Assembly: GCA_000992695.1 (NCBI GenBank)
Contig: LBUS01000015.1
Location: 1 to 43,112, forward strand
Origin: Candidatus Peregrinibacteria bacterium GW2011_GWF2_38_29
GTDB taxonomy: Bacteria; Patescibacteriota; Gracilibacteria; UBA1369; UBA12463
Reading direction: 5' to 3'
Length of the DNA stretch: 43,112 nucleotides
This document shows positions 19,991 to 28,412 of this stretch, in pieces (the stretch's first letter is position 1; each line of letters begins with the position of its first letter). The position numbers were made by a program, and so were the translations under genes. Under the pieces are notes generated by a model, which was not told the origin of the DNA, did not search any database, and saw only the letters and a program-made list of their open reading frames with translations.

Positions 19991-22000
19991 ATGGCTACTC
20001 AGAAATCTGTGCCAAGTGCGCCTTCTGAAAATCCGGAACTTTCTGGCGATTTAAAGCTAGATCAAGCCAAAAAACCTAGTACGCCAGAAACCGAACGAGC
20101 TAAAATTGAAGCAAATAGCGGGGCCAGACTTGAAGCTTTAAGGCAAGCTGTTATGACTCCTGAAGATAAGAAAAAAATCTCAGAAGTTTTGTTGCCCGGT
20201 GGCGAAGAACTTGATGCTCAAAAAATTGCAACTCTATCAAGCCAAGAACTTATTTCCGGAGAAAGCAAATTAACCGGCACTTTAAATACACTTTTTGGCT
20301 CAAGAATAGCAAAATCTAAGGATGGAAAAGAAGAAGTAATAGCTCTTCATCTTGGCGAAGAATATAAAGTCGGCGATAAAGTCGGTGTTAATTTTAAAGG
20401 AAATGAAAGCGCATATTGGAATATTGGTGCCGGCGATATGATGTTGGAGAATGTTCGCACGGTTAGAATAACGGACGACAAAGGACAAGAACGCGTTAGT
20501 ACATTGCGCCAAGGTCTTAAAGGAGGCTTTTTTGACGCTAATGGTTATATTCCGGTTTTTGATAATTATACAATTGAAGTCTTGGAGGTCTGGGATAAAG
20601 ATAAAATGGCGGAATACAAGAAAGACCAAGCGAAACATAGAGAAGAGGAAACCGCTCAGCTTGGCGAAATCTATAAAAAAAATCCAGCCGCTTCAAGGGG
20701 TAAGGTAAAAAGCATTGAAAGTGTTCTTGAAAAACCCGGAATGGAAAATCTTGATAAATTGCTCGATGAAGCCCTTAATAAATTTGGTATGAGTAATGAA
20801 TATAAATCCGTTTTATACTCATTCATCCAATACGAATCCACATTTGATATGCATGCCGATGCAAGTAAAAATTGTCCTACAAGCAGCGCTTATGGCTTAT
20901 TCCAAATGCTGAGGAGCAACTGGGATTGGACTTATGCTGAACTAAAACAAGATCCTAAATTTTCAAATTACTCAATGGACGAATTTAGAAATTCACTTGA
21001 TAGTCAAGTTTATGCCGGAGTTTTATATTTTAAAAAGAAAGATGTACGACCGGTTGAAGGCGTTTTACATAGAAGCGTCGATCCTAACAATCAACACGAC
21101 ATTCTTCTTTTGTATGTCGCTCATCATGAAGGTGGCGGTCCGGGAGGACTCGGACATTACATTAAAACCGGTCAATTCAAATCCGGTCAAATCGGCGATG
21201 AATATGCGTGGAGAGTTGTAAACGGAGCAGAAGCATATAGACAACAAATTGCACGTAGAAATGGCATAGAGTTACCACAAACTGCAAAATCTGAGGGAGC
21301 TCGGGTTGCTGAGGGCCATGTTGCGGAAGTGCCAACGGAAGGAGCTAAAGAAAGCGCCGGTGAAATACCAATGAGTCAAACCGCATTTGTTGGCGATTCG
21401 ATCACTGAAGGCATGGAGCTTTCAGGAGCACTTGGTGCAGCTGGAAAGTTTGGAATCGGAGGTCAAAATACAGATCAAATGCTTAAAAGGTTTAAGGGAA
21501 ATGTTATCGGAAGCGATCCGGCAAACCCTAAATTCAAAAAAGTTGTATTTATGGGTGGCGTAAACGATACTTTCAACTTTAAAGAGCCCGACTATGTAAT
21601 CAGAAATATTCAAAAAATGCTTCAAATCGCAAAAGCATCCGGCGTCAAAGTTGATCTTTGTACGATTGCACCTTGGGGAAAGTTTATAGATAATTTCAAC
21701 TATTCCGGAAACGAATTTTATAGCGGACTAATAAATTCCGGAAAATATACGGAAAATCAAATAAAGGCTATTTTAAAAGCAAGAACCGTTGAATTGAATG
21801 GCAAAATACGTGCTCTTAGCGCAAATCCCGAATATGCTTCTTTCGTTAAAGTTGTTGATACAAATGCATCCATGGCCGATAAAGACAATCCGGATTATCT
21901 GCAAGCCAAATACGCTAAAGGAGGCGATGGGCTCCATCCAACTGGAAGCGGCCCAAGAGATATGGTAAGCGTTATCAGGCAAGAAGGCGGAATTGCTTGA
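19991..22000 (+). CDS. Lysozyme-like transglycosylase fused to an SGNH hydrolase
   Basis: A 669-aa two-enzyme fusion. Residues 1-230 are charged with a beta-rich part and match no family I know. Residues 260-420 are a lysozyme-like (SLT) domain: F-I-Q-Y-E-S-T-F with candidate catalytic Glu282, then S-A-Y-G-L-F-Q-M and a later L-Y-V-A-H-H-E-G-G motif. Residues 463-669 are an SGNH/GDSL hydrolase: Ser470 in G-D-S-I-T-E-G, the G-I-G-G block, Asn525 in G-G-V-N-D, and D646-G-L-H649. An esterase joined to a transglycosylase suggests removal of O-acetyl groups followed by cleavage of the glycan. The first 70 residues show no signal peptide, so export would need another route. Its stop codon overlaps the -35 of the rpsF promoter. 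Confidence 0.85.
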   Translation: MATQKSVPSAPSENPELSGDLKLDQAKKPSTPETERAKIEANSGARLEALRQAVMTPEDKKKISEVLLPGGEELDAQKIATLSSQELISGESKLTGTLNTLFGSRIAKSKDGKEEVIALHLGEEYKVGDKVGVNFKGNESAYWNIGAGDMMLENVRTVRITDDKGQERVSTLRQGLKGGFFDANGYIPVFDNYTIEVLEVWDKDKMAEYKKDQAKHREEETAQLGEIYKKNPAASRGKVKSIESVLEKPGMENLDKLLDEALNKFGMSNEYKSVLYSFIQYESTFDMHADASKNCPTSSAYGLFQMLRSNWDWTYAELKQDPKFSNYSMDEFRNSLDSQVYAGVLYFKKKDVRPVEGVLHRSVDPNNQHDILLLYVAHHEGGGPGGLGHYIKTGQFKSGQIGDEYAWRVVNGAEAYRQQIARRNGIELPQTAKSEGARVAEGHVAEVPTEGAKESAGEIPMSQTAFVGDSITEGMELSGALGAAGKFGIGGQNTDQMLKRFKGNVIGSDPANPKFKKVVFMGGVNDTFNFKEPDYVIRNIQKMLQIAKASGVKVDLCTIAPWGKFIDNFNYSGNEFYSGLINSGKYTENQIKAILKARTVELNGKIRALSANPEYASFVKVVDTNASMADKDNPDYLQAKYAKGGDGLHPTGSGPRDMVSVIRQEGGIA

Positions 22001-22026
22001 CATTCATTATGGATTTCTGATATTTT
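21997..22026 (+). promoter_or_regulatory. Promoter of the rpsF-ssb-rpsR operon
   Basis: Consensus -35 TTGACA (21997-22002), 18-nt spacer, -10 TATTTT (22021-22026). The -35 contains the TGA stop of the preceding gene. The leader of about 90 nt holds an AAAAGC/GCTTTT hairpin and a GC-rich stretch and could host ribosomal-protein feedback control. Confidence 0.65.
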
Positions 22027-22121
22027 GACTGCGCTTTAAAAGCCTTTCTGCTTTTTTTGGCAGGCGCGCGGCGCTTGCATATCAGGAAAAGCTTAAAGAT
22101 TTATTCTTTAAACCACAGAAA

Positions 22122-22756
22122 ATGGCACGATTACTTGACGATGTCCAAAATTACGAACTCATGTTCGTACTCTCTCCTGAGCTTGGAGAAGCCAGGCGAC
22201 CTTAAAAGCCGCCGGAAAGCTTACCAATGAAGACGTTTGGGGAATGCGTGACCTTGCTTATCGCATAAGAAAGCAAGATCGCGGATTTTACGTCGTACTT
22301 AATTTTTCCGCTGAAAACGGAAAAGGAATCACTGAATTGGACCGCACTTTAAGGCTTGATGCCGCGGTTCTCCGTCATATGATTCTTAAAACTCCGGTCG
22401 GATATGAATTAAAAACGCTTAAGGACTATGAAGCCGAAGCGAAAGAAGTTGAAAAACTCGAAGCAAAAGAGCTTGCCGAAAAAGAGCAAAAAGCGGAAGA
22501 AAGATTGCACCCTGCAAAAATTGTTAAAAAGGCAGTCGAAAAGGTTGAAAAAGTCGAAGAAGTCGAGGTTAAAAAACCTGTAAAGAAAGCGGAAAAAGTC
22601 GAAAAAGAAGAGGTTAAAGAAGTTGAAGCGGCGGAAACGGAGAAAGAAGAAAAACCTGTCAAAGCCCCTGCGAAAAAAGTCAAGGCCAAGGAAGAATTGA
22701 GCGATGTCGATGAAAAGCTCAAGAGAATTATGGACAACCCTGATTTAATAATTTAA
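22122..22756 (+). pseudogene. rpsF: Ribosomal protein S6, interrupted by a -1 frameshift
   Basis: The S6 N terminus reads from the ATG at 22122 (N-Y-E-L-M-F-V-L-S-P-E-L) but meets TAA at 22203-22205. The rest continues in another frame from about 22196 (A-T-L-K-A-A-G-K-L) and runs to 22756, with the S6 R-G-F-Y-V-V-L-N-F segment clear. Restoring one base near 22194 rejoins the halves. The sequence at the junction is not a slippery heptamer. S6 is normally needed for efficient 30S assembly, so a sequencing or assembly error is most likely. The C-terminal tail of about 110 residues is almost wholly K, E, A and V, unusually long for S6. It is the first gene of the classical rpsF-ssb-rpsR operon. 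Confidence 0.9.
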
Positions 22757-22762
22757 TTAATT

Positions 22763-23197
22763 ATGAGAAATATTAATAAAGTTTTTATTATCGGAAATCT
22801 AACTCGCGATCCTGAGCTTAAAACCACTCAAGGTGGCCAAGCTATCACATCTTTTGGAGTTGCGACAAATCGCGAATGGATGACGAAAGATGGCCAAAAA
22901 CACACTTCAACCGAATTTCATGAGGTTGTCGCGTGGGCGAAACTTGCTGAAATCTGCGTGCAGATCTTGAAAAAAGGCAAGCTTGTTTATATTGAAGGCT
23001 ATCTTAAAACTCGTGCGATTTTATTGCCTGATAATACAAAAAAATACCGCACGGAAGTCGTTATTCATGATGTCATCATTCTTGAAAAGCGCGAAAAAGA
23101 CGGCGAGGAACACAATGTTTTGATTCAAACGGAAGAAAGTTCTAATGAATCGGGATTGGATGAATTCCTTGAGGAAAGCTCGAAAGGTGAGCTTTAG
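22763..23197 (+). CDS. ssb: Single-stranded DNA-binding protein
   Basis: A 144-aa protein with the OB-fold of bacterial SSB: N-K-V-x-x-I-G-N-L-T-R-D-P-E-L at the start, then F-x-V-A-T-N-R-E-W, T-E-F-H-E-V-V-A-W and the G-K-L-V-Y-I-E-G-Y-L-K-T-R segment. It coats single-stranded DNA during replication and repair. The C-terminal tail is acidic but short and ends E-S-S-K-G-E-L, without the D-D-x-I-P-F tip that recruits partner proteins in most bacteria. It lies 6 nt after rpsF and before rpsR, the usual order. Confidence 0.95.
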   Translation: MRNINKVFIIGNLTRDPELKTTQGGQAITSFGVATNREWMTKDGQKHTSTEFHEVVAWAKLAEICVQILKKGKLVYIEGYLKTRAILLPDNTKKYRTEVVIHDVIILEKREKDGEEHNVLIQTEESSNESGLDEFLEESSKGEL

Positions 23198-23290
23198 CAA
23201 ATAACAAAATCCAAAGCTCAAAATCCAAAGCTCAAAATCCAAATGAATGTCAAAATTTAATTTAAAATTTAAAACTTAAAATTCAAACTC
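23198..23290 (+). repeat. A/C-rich repeat spacer between ssb and rpsR
   Basis: Contains three near-perfect tandem copies of AAAATCCAAAGCTC followed by AAAATTTAA-type words. It is the clearest of the A/C-rich intergenic tracts, 93 nt, and shows almost no G. Confidence 0.6.
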
Positions 23291-23503
23291 ATGCCTACAT
23301 ATCAAAATAGAAAATGCAAACTTTGCGCCAATCAAATCAAAGAAGTTGATTACAAAAACGTTGGTTTACTTCAAAAGTACATCACAAAGTACATGAAAAT
23401 TGTTCCAAGATACTATAGCGGAACATGCATCAAACATCAGAAAAGGCTTGCTACTGCGATAAAGAGAGCAAGAATTGTTGCGTTGATGCCGTTTGTTAGA
23501 TAA
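23291..23503 (+). CDS. rpsR: Ribosomal protein S18
   Basis: A 70-aa S18 of normal size. C-K-L-C near the N terminus, then V-D-Y-K-N-V-G-L-L-Q-K-Y-I, and the signature R-Y-Y-S-G-T-C-I-K-H-Q-K-R-L-A-T-A-I-K-R-A-R. S18 forms a heterodimer with S6 on the 30S platform. It closes the operon, and a hairpin terminator follows at 23555-23587. Confidence 0.96.
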   Translation: MPTYQNRKCKLCANQIKEVDYKNVGLLQKYITKYMKIVPRYYSGTCIKHQKRLATAIKRARIVALMPFVR

Positions 23504-23554
23504 ACGCGAAATTCGAAGCACAAAATCCAAAATAAATTTCAAATTTGAAATCAG

Positions 23555-23587
23555 AAAGCCGCTCAAGAAATTGAGTGGCTTTTATTT
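23555..23587 (+). terminator. Rho-independent terminator of the rpsR operon
   Basis: AAAGCCGCTC pairs with GAGTGGCTTT (10 bp with one G-U) around an 8-nt loop, followed by TTATTT. Confidence 0.8.
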
Positions 23588-23611
23588 AAATTACCTCTTT
23601 GTTTTTACCTA

Positions 23612-24114
23612 TTACTCTGTTCTTGAATCTACCTTCTCTAACAAGGCTAAAATCTTTTTGATTTCGTCATCAGCTCCATCCAATTCACGTAAAATATCGC
23701 GAATTTCACCTCTTCCTTCCGTGCTCGATCCTGGACTAGCTTCATTTACAGCCTCAATCCCATCTATTAAAGCTGTAAATTCTTCCACTCCAAGGACTCT
23801 CTCTTCTATAGACGATTTATCAGGTGCCGCTGTTGTTGCCCGCTCAAAACCCATTGCGCCCCTTACATCGTTTGAAACAGCATTAACTACCGTATGAGTT
23901 TCCATTTGCGCCGCGTATTCCGGATTCGGCGTTTCAACTTCGACAATGATATTAGGTGGCATACCAAGCCCCTTAAGCATCTGATGTCCACAATTAAAAT
24001 CCGTTACCGTAACGGTTTCCCCGTTAAATTATTCTTTACTTTAAATCCAACAAAATATTCCGGCAAAAATGGAATTTCAGTTCCTTCTGGTGGTCGAATT
24101 GGTCCTTTTGGCAT
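23612..24114 (-). pseudogene. Unknown small protein, apparently frameshifted
   Basis: The leftward gene starts at ATG 24114 (M-P-K-G-P-I-R-P-P-E-G) just after a consensus promoter, but this frame stops at 24004. A second frame continues without a break from the N-G-E-T-V-T-V-T-D-F-N-C-G-H-Q segment through the Met at 23980 to 23612. A single missing base in the TTTAACGGGG stretch near 24025 would join them into about 165 aa. The C-terminal half is acidic and helical with no family I know. Its leader is nearly identical to that of the gene starting at 25877. A shorter product from 23980 (122 aa) is possible. A sequencing error is as likely as a real mutation. Confidence 0.6.
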
Positions 24115-24146
24115 AATAATTTGATTTAAATTTTTAAAAGGCTTTT

Positions 24147-24175
24147 ATTATAAGTATTGTTTTTCGTTTTGTCAA
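24147..24175 (-). promoter_or_regulatory. Perfect consensus sigma70 promoter
   Basis: On the minus strand TTGACA (24170-24175), 17-nt spacer, TATAAT (24147-24152), matching the consensus at all 12 positions. The -35 overlaps the TGA stop of the upstream gene (24172-24174). Confidence 0.85.
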
Positions 24176-24960
24176 GTACTCCTTTTATCCACCTTTGCAT
24201 GCGCAAGCTTCATTTTTGCACACATATCAGTATAGCAACTATCAAGATTAGACATTATGTATGATTTTAGAGCCTTCCCCTTAAGGTTAAATTTCGACCT
24301 TGCGTTCTGCGCCAGTCCACGGCAACGAATAGCTGCCGATCTAACTATTTCAGTTGAATGTCTTTTGAAAATATCGGCTATAATACTTGCCTCACTATCA
24401 AGCGCGCTCAGCTGATCTCCTCTCTCTTTATATTGACCTTCAATCGCTTTAAGTCTTGCCAGCCTTTCCTCGTCAGGCAAACTTTCTTCCAAGCTTATTG
24501 ATTCTAAATTCGGTGGAATTGGAGGCCACTTTCTCTTTTCTGCACCTTCAAAAATAAATCCCTCCTTTACTTCAAGAATTCTAGCTATCTCTTTTATAGA
24601 TTCGTTTATTTTTTCACAAACTTTTTTTACGTACGCTTCGTGTCTCATATATGGCGCAGGCATTGCAAAAACCTCATCAATCAACGCTTTAAATATTTCA
24701 GATATTCTCCTGAGTTTTTGCTCTTCAAGCTCCGCAAGATCTCTATGACCCGCAACACCATTATTTTTACCTTCGAGACTAAGCATTCTCATATAAAAAA
24801 ACCAGACAGAATTGCGCATTTCATCTATTTCTCTGCGCAGATTTTTTGTGGCATCTGCGGCTTGAGCCGGACTGCCATAAACGTCATCACCTTCACGATC
24901 CCTGCGTTCTTCTTCATTCATAAACGTTTTATTAAATTCACCAACTTCCAGCTCTTGCAC
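24172..24960 (-). CDS. Unknown 262-aa helical protein
   Basis: No family recognised. The protein is strongly helical and charged, with long E/K/R/L-rich stretches at residues 40-110 and 150-215 that suggest coiled coil or a helical bundle. There is no signal peptide or membrane segment. Cys residues are scattered in the C-terminal 60 residues (R-C-R-G, S-C-Y-T-D-M-C). Its start overlaps the end of the 127-aa gene by 23 nt, so the two are probably translationally coupled in a three-gene operon starting at 25877. Confidence 0.75.
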   Translation of the reverse strand: MQELEVGEFNKTFMNEEERRDREGDDVYGSPAQAADATKNLRREIDEMRNSVWFFYMRMLSLEGKNNGVAGHRDLAELEEQKLRRISEIFKALIDEVFAMPAPYMRHEAYVKKVCEKINESIKEIARILEVKEGFIFEGAEKRKWPPIPPNLESISLEESLPDEERLARLKAIEGQYKERGDQLSALDSEASIIADIFKRHSTEIVRSAAIRCRGLAQNARSKFNLKGKALKSYIMSNLDSCYTDMCAKMKLAHAKVDKRST

Positions 24961-25321
24961 TCATTCTCTCAAAATCATCCGTATAAATATGCCTTAATAA
25001 CTTATAAAATCCTTGTTCTCCAAGATCCTTTTCTTCGATCGTTTTGCTCTTAATCCCAATTTCAACCGGATCCAAACCAAAGCCGATTCTTGCGCCTTTT
25101 ATGATTTTATCGACTAATCCTGGGCTTAATTCCAAACATTCTGTTTTAATTCTCACCTTAACTGATGAGCCCTGAAAATCAATTATTTGTATCGTTATGA
25201 TTTCGCCCGTGTTTGTATTGGTGCCATAAAAAATGTCACCCACAAAACATTTATCTAAAAATGGAACTTGGACTCTTTTTCCGGATAAGTCGTTTGTGAA
25301 TGGTTTAGGCTTTACTTCCAT
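24938..25321 (-). CDS. Unknown 127-aa beta-rich protein
   Basis: No family recognised. The pattern of short strands (V-Q-V-P-F-L, I-I-T-I-Q-I-I-D-F, V-K-V-R-I-K-T-E-C) suggests a small beta barrel or SH3-like fold, with a helical C terminus. It lies 7 nt after the 182-aa gene and overlaps the 262-aa gene by 23 nt. Confidence 0.7.
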   Translation of the reverse strand: MEVKPKPFTNDLSGKRVQVPFLDKCFVGDIFYGTNTNTGEIITIQIIDFQGSSVKVRIKTECLELSPGLVDKIIKGARIGFGLDPVEIGIKSKTIEEKDLGEQGFYKLLRHIYTDDFERMSARAGSW

Positions 25322-25328
25322 GTATAGT

Positions 25329-25877
25329 TTAAGCTAACTCTTCTTTCTTTCTAAATTTAAAGACTATTCTTCCATTAATTGCGATTTCAAAAGTTCCCAC
25401 ATCCAAAGCTATAAAAACCGGTAATCCGTGCTTCTTAAGCACATCCAGTCTATGACCTTTTGCATCATGAACCAATCGCGCGAATTCTCTATTTTCCATA
25501 ATATCAGCAGGCAAAGTATAATCTATGTTTTTTAATTCACGTCTAATAAAATCTTGCATAACGTCCAAAGCTAATCCAATATTCAGATCTTCAAGAGCTC
25601 TAAAAAAAGTCCCTGCGGCATCGGCGCGCATCAAAGGATCTATATCAACTTCCGCCTCGTGTAAATCCCTATTCGTTTCTTCAATCAAGGATCTAACCCT
25701 AAAATTATCAGTTTTTCTTGGTGTAAATTCAACGCCTGCCGTTTCCGTATCGTACCTGAATCTTTCCACTGCACCCGGTAAATCAACTCTTAAGCTTTTA
25801 CACACGCCTCCTTCATCATAATAGCGGCTGTCCGGATGATTTTCCGCACTTCTTGGTGAATTTGGATCGTAAGCCAT
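25329..25877 (-). CDS. Unknown 182-aa protein, first gene of a three-gene operon
   Basis: No family recognised. The N terminus is polar (M-A-Y-D-P-N-S-P-R-S). Residues 60-130 are helical, and the last 45 residues end in a strand-rich piece (F-I-A-L-D-V-G-T-F-E-I-A-I-N-G-R-I-V-F). It has a near-consensus promoter (25910-25938) and a leader nearly identical to that of the gene starting at 24114, which hints at shared regulation of this group. Confidence 0.72.
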   Translation of the reverse strand: MAYDPNSPRSAENHPDSRYYDEGGVCKSLRVDLPGAVERFRYDTETAGVEFTPRKTDNFRVRSLIEETNRDLHEAEVDIDPLMRADAAGTFFRALEDLNIGLALDVMQDFIRRELKNIDYTLPADIMENREFARLVHDAKGHRLDVLKKHGLPVFIALDVGTFEIAINGRIVFKFRKKEELA

Positions 25878-25909
25878 AATAATTTGGTTTAAATTTTTAA
25901 AAGGTTTTT

Positions 25910-25938
25910 ATTTTAAATGCTAATCTATATTTTGTCAA
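25910..25938 (-). promoter_or_regulatory. Promoter of the 25877 operon
   Basis: On the minus strand TTGACA (25933-25938), 17-nt spacer, TAAAAT (25910-25915). The leader at 25878-25909 matches that at 24115-24146 at nearly every position. Confidence 0.8.
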
Positions 25939-25983
25939 GGGCAAGTTGAGCTGATTTTGCCATATTCATATCTGCGTTTTTTC

Positions 25984-25992
25984 TGCTATACT
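25984..25992 (+). promoter_or_regulatory. Extended -10 promoter of purL
   Basis: TGC-TATACT, an extended -10 (TGn) with no good -35 at the normal distance. The leader to the ATG at 26026 is about 26 nt, without a Shine-Dalgarno. Confidence 0.5.
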
Positions 25993-26025
25993 GACTTTGC
26001 AAAAAATTAACCCTTTCAAATAAAA

Positions 26026-28407
26026 ATGGAACAACATTTGGAGTTTCAAAAGTCGACTGATAAGGAACTTAAAGAGATTATGAAGGAGCATAAGCTTGGC
26101 TTAAGCTTGGGAGAAGCAAGGCATGTGCCGGAATTACTCGGCAGAAATCCAACACTCACGGAAGCCACGATTTTCAGCATTCAGGGGTCGGAACATTGTT
26201 CGTATAAAAGTTCGAGAAGATATTTAAGTTTGTTTCCAACCGAGGCGCCAAATGTGATTCTTGGGCCGGGCGAAGACTCTGGCGTTGTTGCAATTCAAGA
26301 TGTCGGGCGCGATCGTTATGGTTTAATTATGGCTCATGAAAGCCACAATCATCCATCGCAAGTTGTGCCTTATGAAGGCGCGGCAACAGGTGTTGGTGGA
26401 ATTGTTCGCGATGTTCTTTGTATGGGCGGACGCGTAATTGGCACACTTGATCCTTTGCGTTTTGGTGAAATCACAGATCACACTTCAAGATGGGTCGCGA
26501 ATGGTGTTATTTCCGGAATTTCCGGTTATGGCAATCCGATTGGCGTTCCAAATCTTGGTGGAGATATAAATTTTCACAAATCATATAACGACAACTGCCT
26601 TGTAAACGTTGTTTCTGTTGGGCTTTTGCGTGAAAGTGAGCTTATTCATTCCATGGTTCCAAAAGATGCGGCTGAAAAAGGTTATGAATTTATTTTAGTT
26701 GGAAAAGCAACGGATAGAAGCGGAATGGGCGGCGCGGCATTTGCTTCGGCGAATCTTGATGAAGATCAAAAAGAATCAAAAAAATCTGCCGTTCAAGAGC
26801 CAAATCCGTTTTTGAAAAGGCATATTATGGCAAGCACATACGATTTATTTAAAATTATAAAAGAGCGCGGATGGTTGAATCGAGTCGCGTTTAAAGATTT
26901 TGGTGCGGGTGGTTTTGTTTGCTCATCCGTTGAAATGGTTTCACGCGTGAATTTGGGTGCGGAAATGAATCTGGAAGCCGTAAATACCGCATATAAAAAT
27001 ATGGAGCCTCATGTTATTGCGTGTGCGGAAACGCAAGAAAGAATGATGTGGTGCGTACATCCGGATTTTACTCAGCTCATTCTTGATCATTACAATAAAA
27101 AATGGAAGCTCGGAAGTGTGGCTGATAATGCCGGTGCTTTTAAAGTTGGAAAAGTTGTGAAAGGCGAAAAATACGTTTTGATGTATAAAGGCGAAGCGGT
27201 TGTGAATGCGAAAGCGTGCGATTTGACCGAGGGATTCAAATATAATCGTGCTCATACGCCTGAAAAAAAGAAGTTAAGCGAGCCAAAATATAAAGTTGCG
27301 AAAGATCTTGGCGCGGTATTGTTGCGGCTTCTTGATTCGGAAAATATCGCATCCCGCAGACCTGCATATGAAAAATATGACAAACAGGTTCAAGGATTTA
27401 CGCATATTGAGGCCGGCGAAGCGGATGCGAGCGTGATTTGTCCGCTGATTGATGAAAATATTCCTGAAGATAAAAAACTTGTTGGTGTGGCTTTAAAAAC
27501 AGATGGAAGTTCAAGATATGGTGAAATTTCGGCATACTGGCAAGGCTATAACGCGGTTATTGAATCAATGCGAAATGTGGCTGCGGTTGGCGCTTATCCA
27601 CAGGCTGTGACAGATTGTTTAAACTATGGAAATCCGGAACATAAAGAAAGTATGGACGAACTCGTTGAAGGAATCACAGGAATTTCCGATGCCTTAAAAT
27701 CAGTTAAATTAAAGGAATTTCCAAAGTGGAGCATACCTGTTATTTCCGGAAATGTGAGTTTGTATAATGAAAATCCAAAAGCAAAAATTGTGCCAAGCGC
27801 TGTTATTTGTTGTGTTGGAACAATGCCGGATTATCGCAAAGCAATTACCATGCAGCTTAAAAATCGCGGAAGCGTTTTATATTTGATTAATGCGAGAAAA
27901 GACGAACTTGGTGGAAGTGAATATTACAGATTGGGATGCGGGAATGAAGGCAAAAACTTTGTTGGAAAAAATGTTCCAAAGCCGGATGGAAAAGCAGTGA
28001 TGAGCGAAATGCTTGCGCTAACAGAGGCGATTCAAGCAGGACTTGTTTTGAGTGCGCATGATATTTCAGAAGGCGGAATTGCTGTTACCTTAGCCGAAAT
28101 GTGCTTTGGTGGACGCGCTGAAGGAAACACTGGAATCGAAGTAAATTTGAAAAACGTTCCGGACAAAAAACTTGCTGCAGATAAAAAATTATTCTCTCAA
28201 ACAGGCGGATTTGTAGTTGAAATTGATAAAAAATCTGTCGCAAAATTCTTGGCGATTTTCAAGAAAGCCTCTGTACCGGTTTATGAGATTGGCAAAACAA
28301 AAGCGGGAACATATACAATCCTCGACGGTCGCAAAAAACTTATTGATTTGCCTGTAAAAAAACTCGCAAAAACTTGGCAAGAAGGTTTGTGGAAGAAGTT
28401 GAAATAA
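26026..28407 (+). CDS. purL: Phosphoribosylformylglycinamidine synthase, large subunit (PurL, small form)
   Basis: Step 4 of purine synthesis: FGAR to FGAM with ATP and glutamine-derived ammonia. At 793 aa this is the small PurL that works with separate PurQ and PurS, neither of which is in the window. Signatures are F-S-I-Q-G-S-E-H-C-S-Y-K-S-S near the N terminus, G-P-G-E-D-S-G-V-V-A, the H-E-S-H-N-H-P-S active-site block with G-A-A-T-G-V-G-G-I-V-R-D, and the duplicated AIRS-like half with L-S-A-H-D-I-S-E-G-G. The gene is monocistronic with an extended -10 promoter and ends 5 nt before the convergent 168-aa gene. Confidence 0.96.
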   Translation: MEQHLEFQKSTDKELKEIMKEHKLGLSLGEARHVPELLGRNPTLTEATIFSIQGSEHCSYKSSRRYLSLFPTEAPNVILGPGEDSGVVAIQDVGRDRYGLIMAHESHNHPSQVVPYEGAATGVGGIVRDVLCMGGRVIGTLDPLRFGEITDHTSRWVANGVISGISGYGNPIGVPNLGGDINFHKSYNDNCLVNVVSVGLLRESELIHSMVPKDAAEKGYEFILVGKATDRSGMGGAAFASANLDEDQKESKKSAVQEPNPFLKRHIMASTYDLFKIIKERGWLNRVAFKDFGAGGFVCSSVEMVSRVNLGAEMNLEAVNTAYKNMEPHVIACAETQERMMWCVHPDFTQLILDHYNKKWKLGSVADNAGAFKVGKVVKGEKYVLMYKGEAVVNAKACDLTEGFKYNRAHTPEKKKLSEPKYKVAKDLGAVLLRLLDSENIASRRPAYEKYDKQVQGFTHIEAGEADASVICPLIDENIPEDKKLVGVALKTDGSSRYGEISAYWQGYNAVIESMRNVAAVGAYPQAVTDCLNYGNPEHKESMDELVEGITGISDALKSVKLKEFPKWSIPVISGNVSLYNENPKAKIVPSAVICCVGTMPDYRKAITMQLKNRGSVLYLINARKDELGGSEYYRLGCGNEGKNFVGKNVPKPDGKAVMSEMLALTEAIQAGLVLSAHDISEGGIAVTLAEMCFGGRAEGNTGIEVNLKNVPDKKLAADKKLFSQTGGFVVEIDKKSVAKFLAIFKKASVPVYEIGKTKAGTYTILDGRKKLIDLPVKKLAKTWQEGLWKKLK

Positions 28408-28412
28408 GACTT

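Noticed and set aside
22426-22737. 103-codon frame on the minus strand within rpsF
   Set aside because: Ser/Phe/Ala-rich mirror of the K/E-rich S6 tail on the opposite strand.
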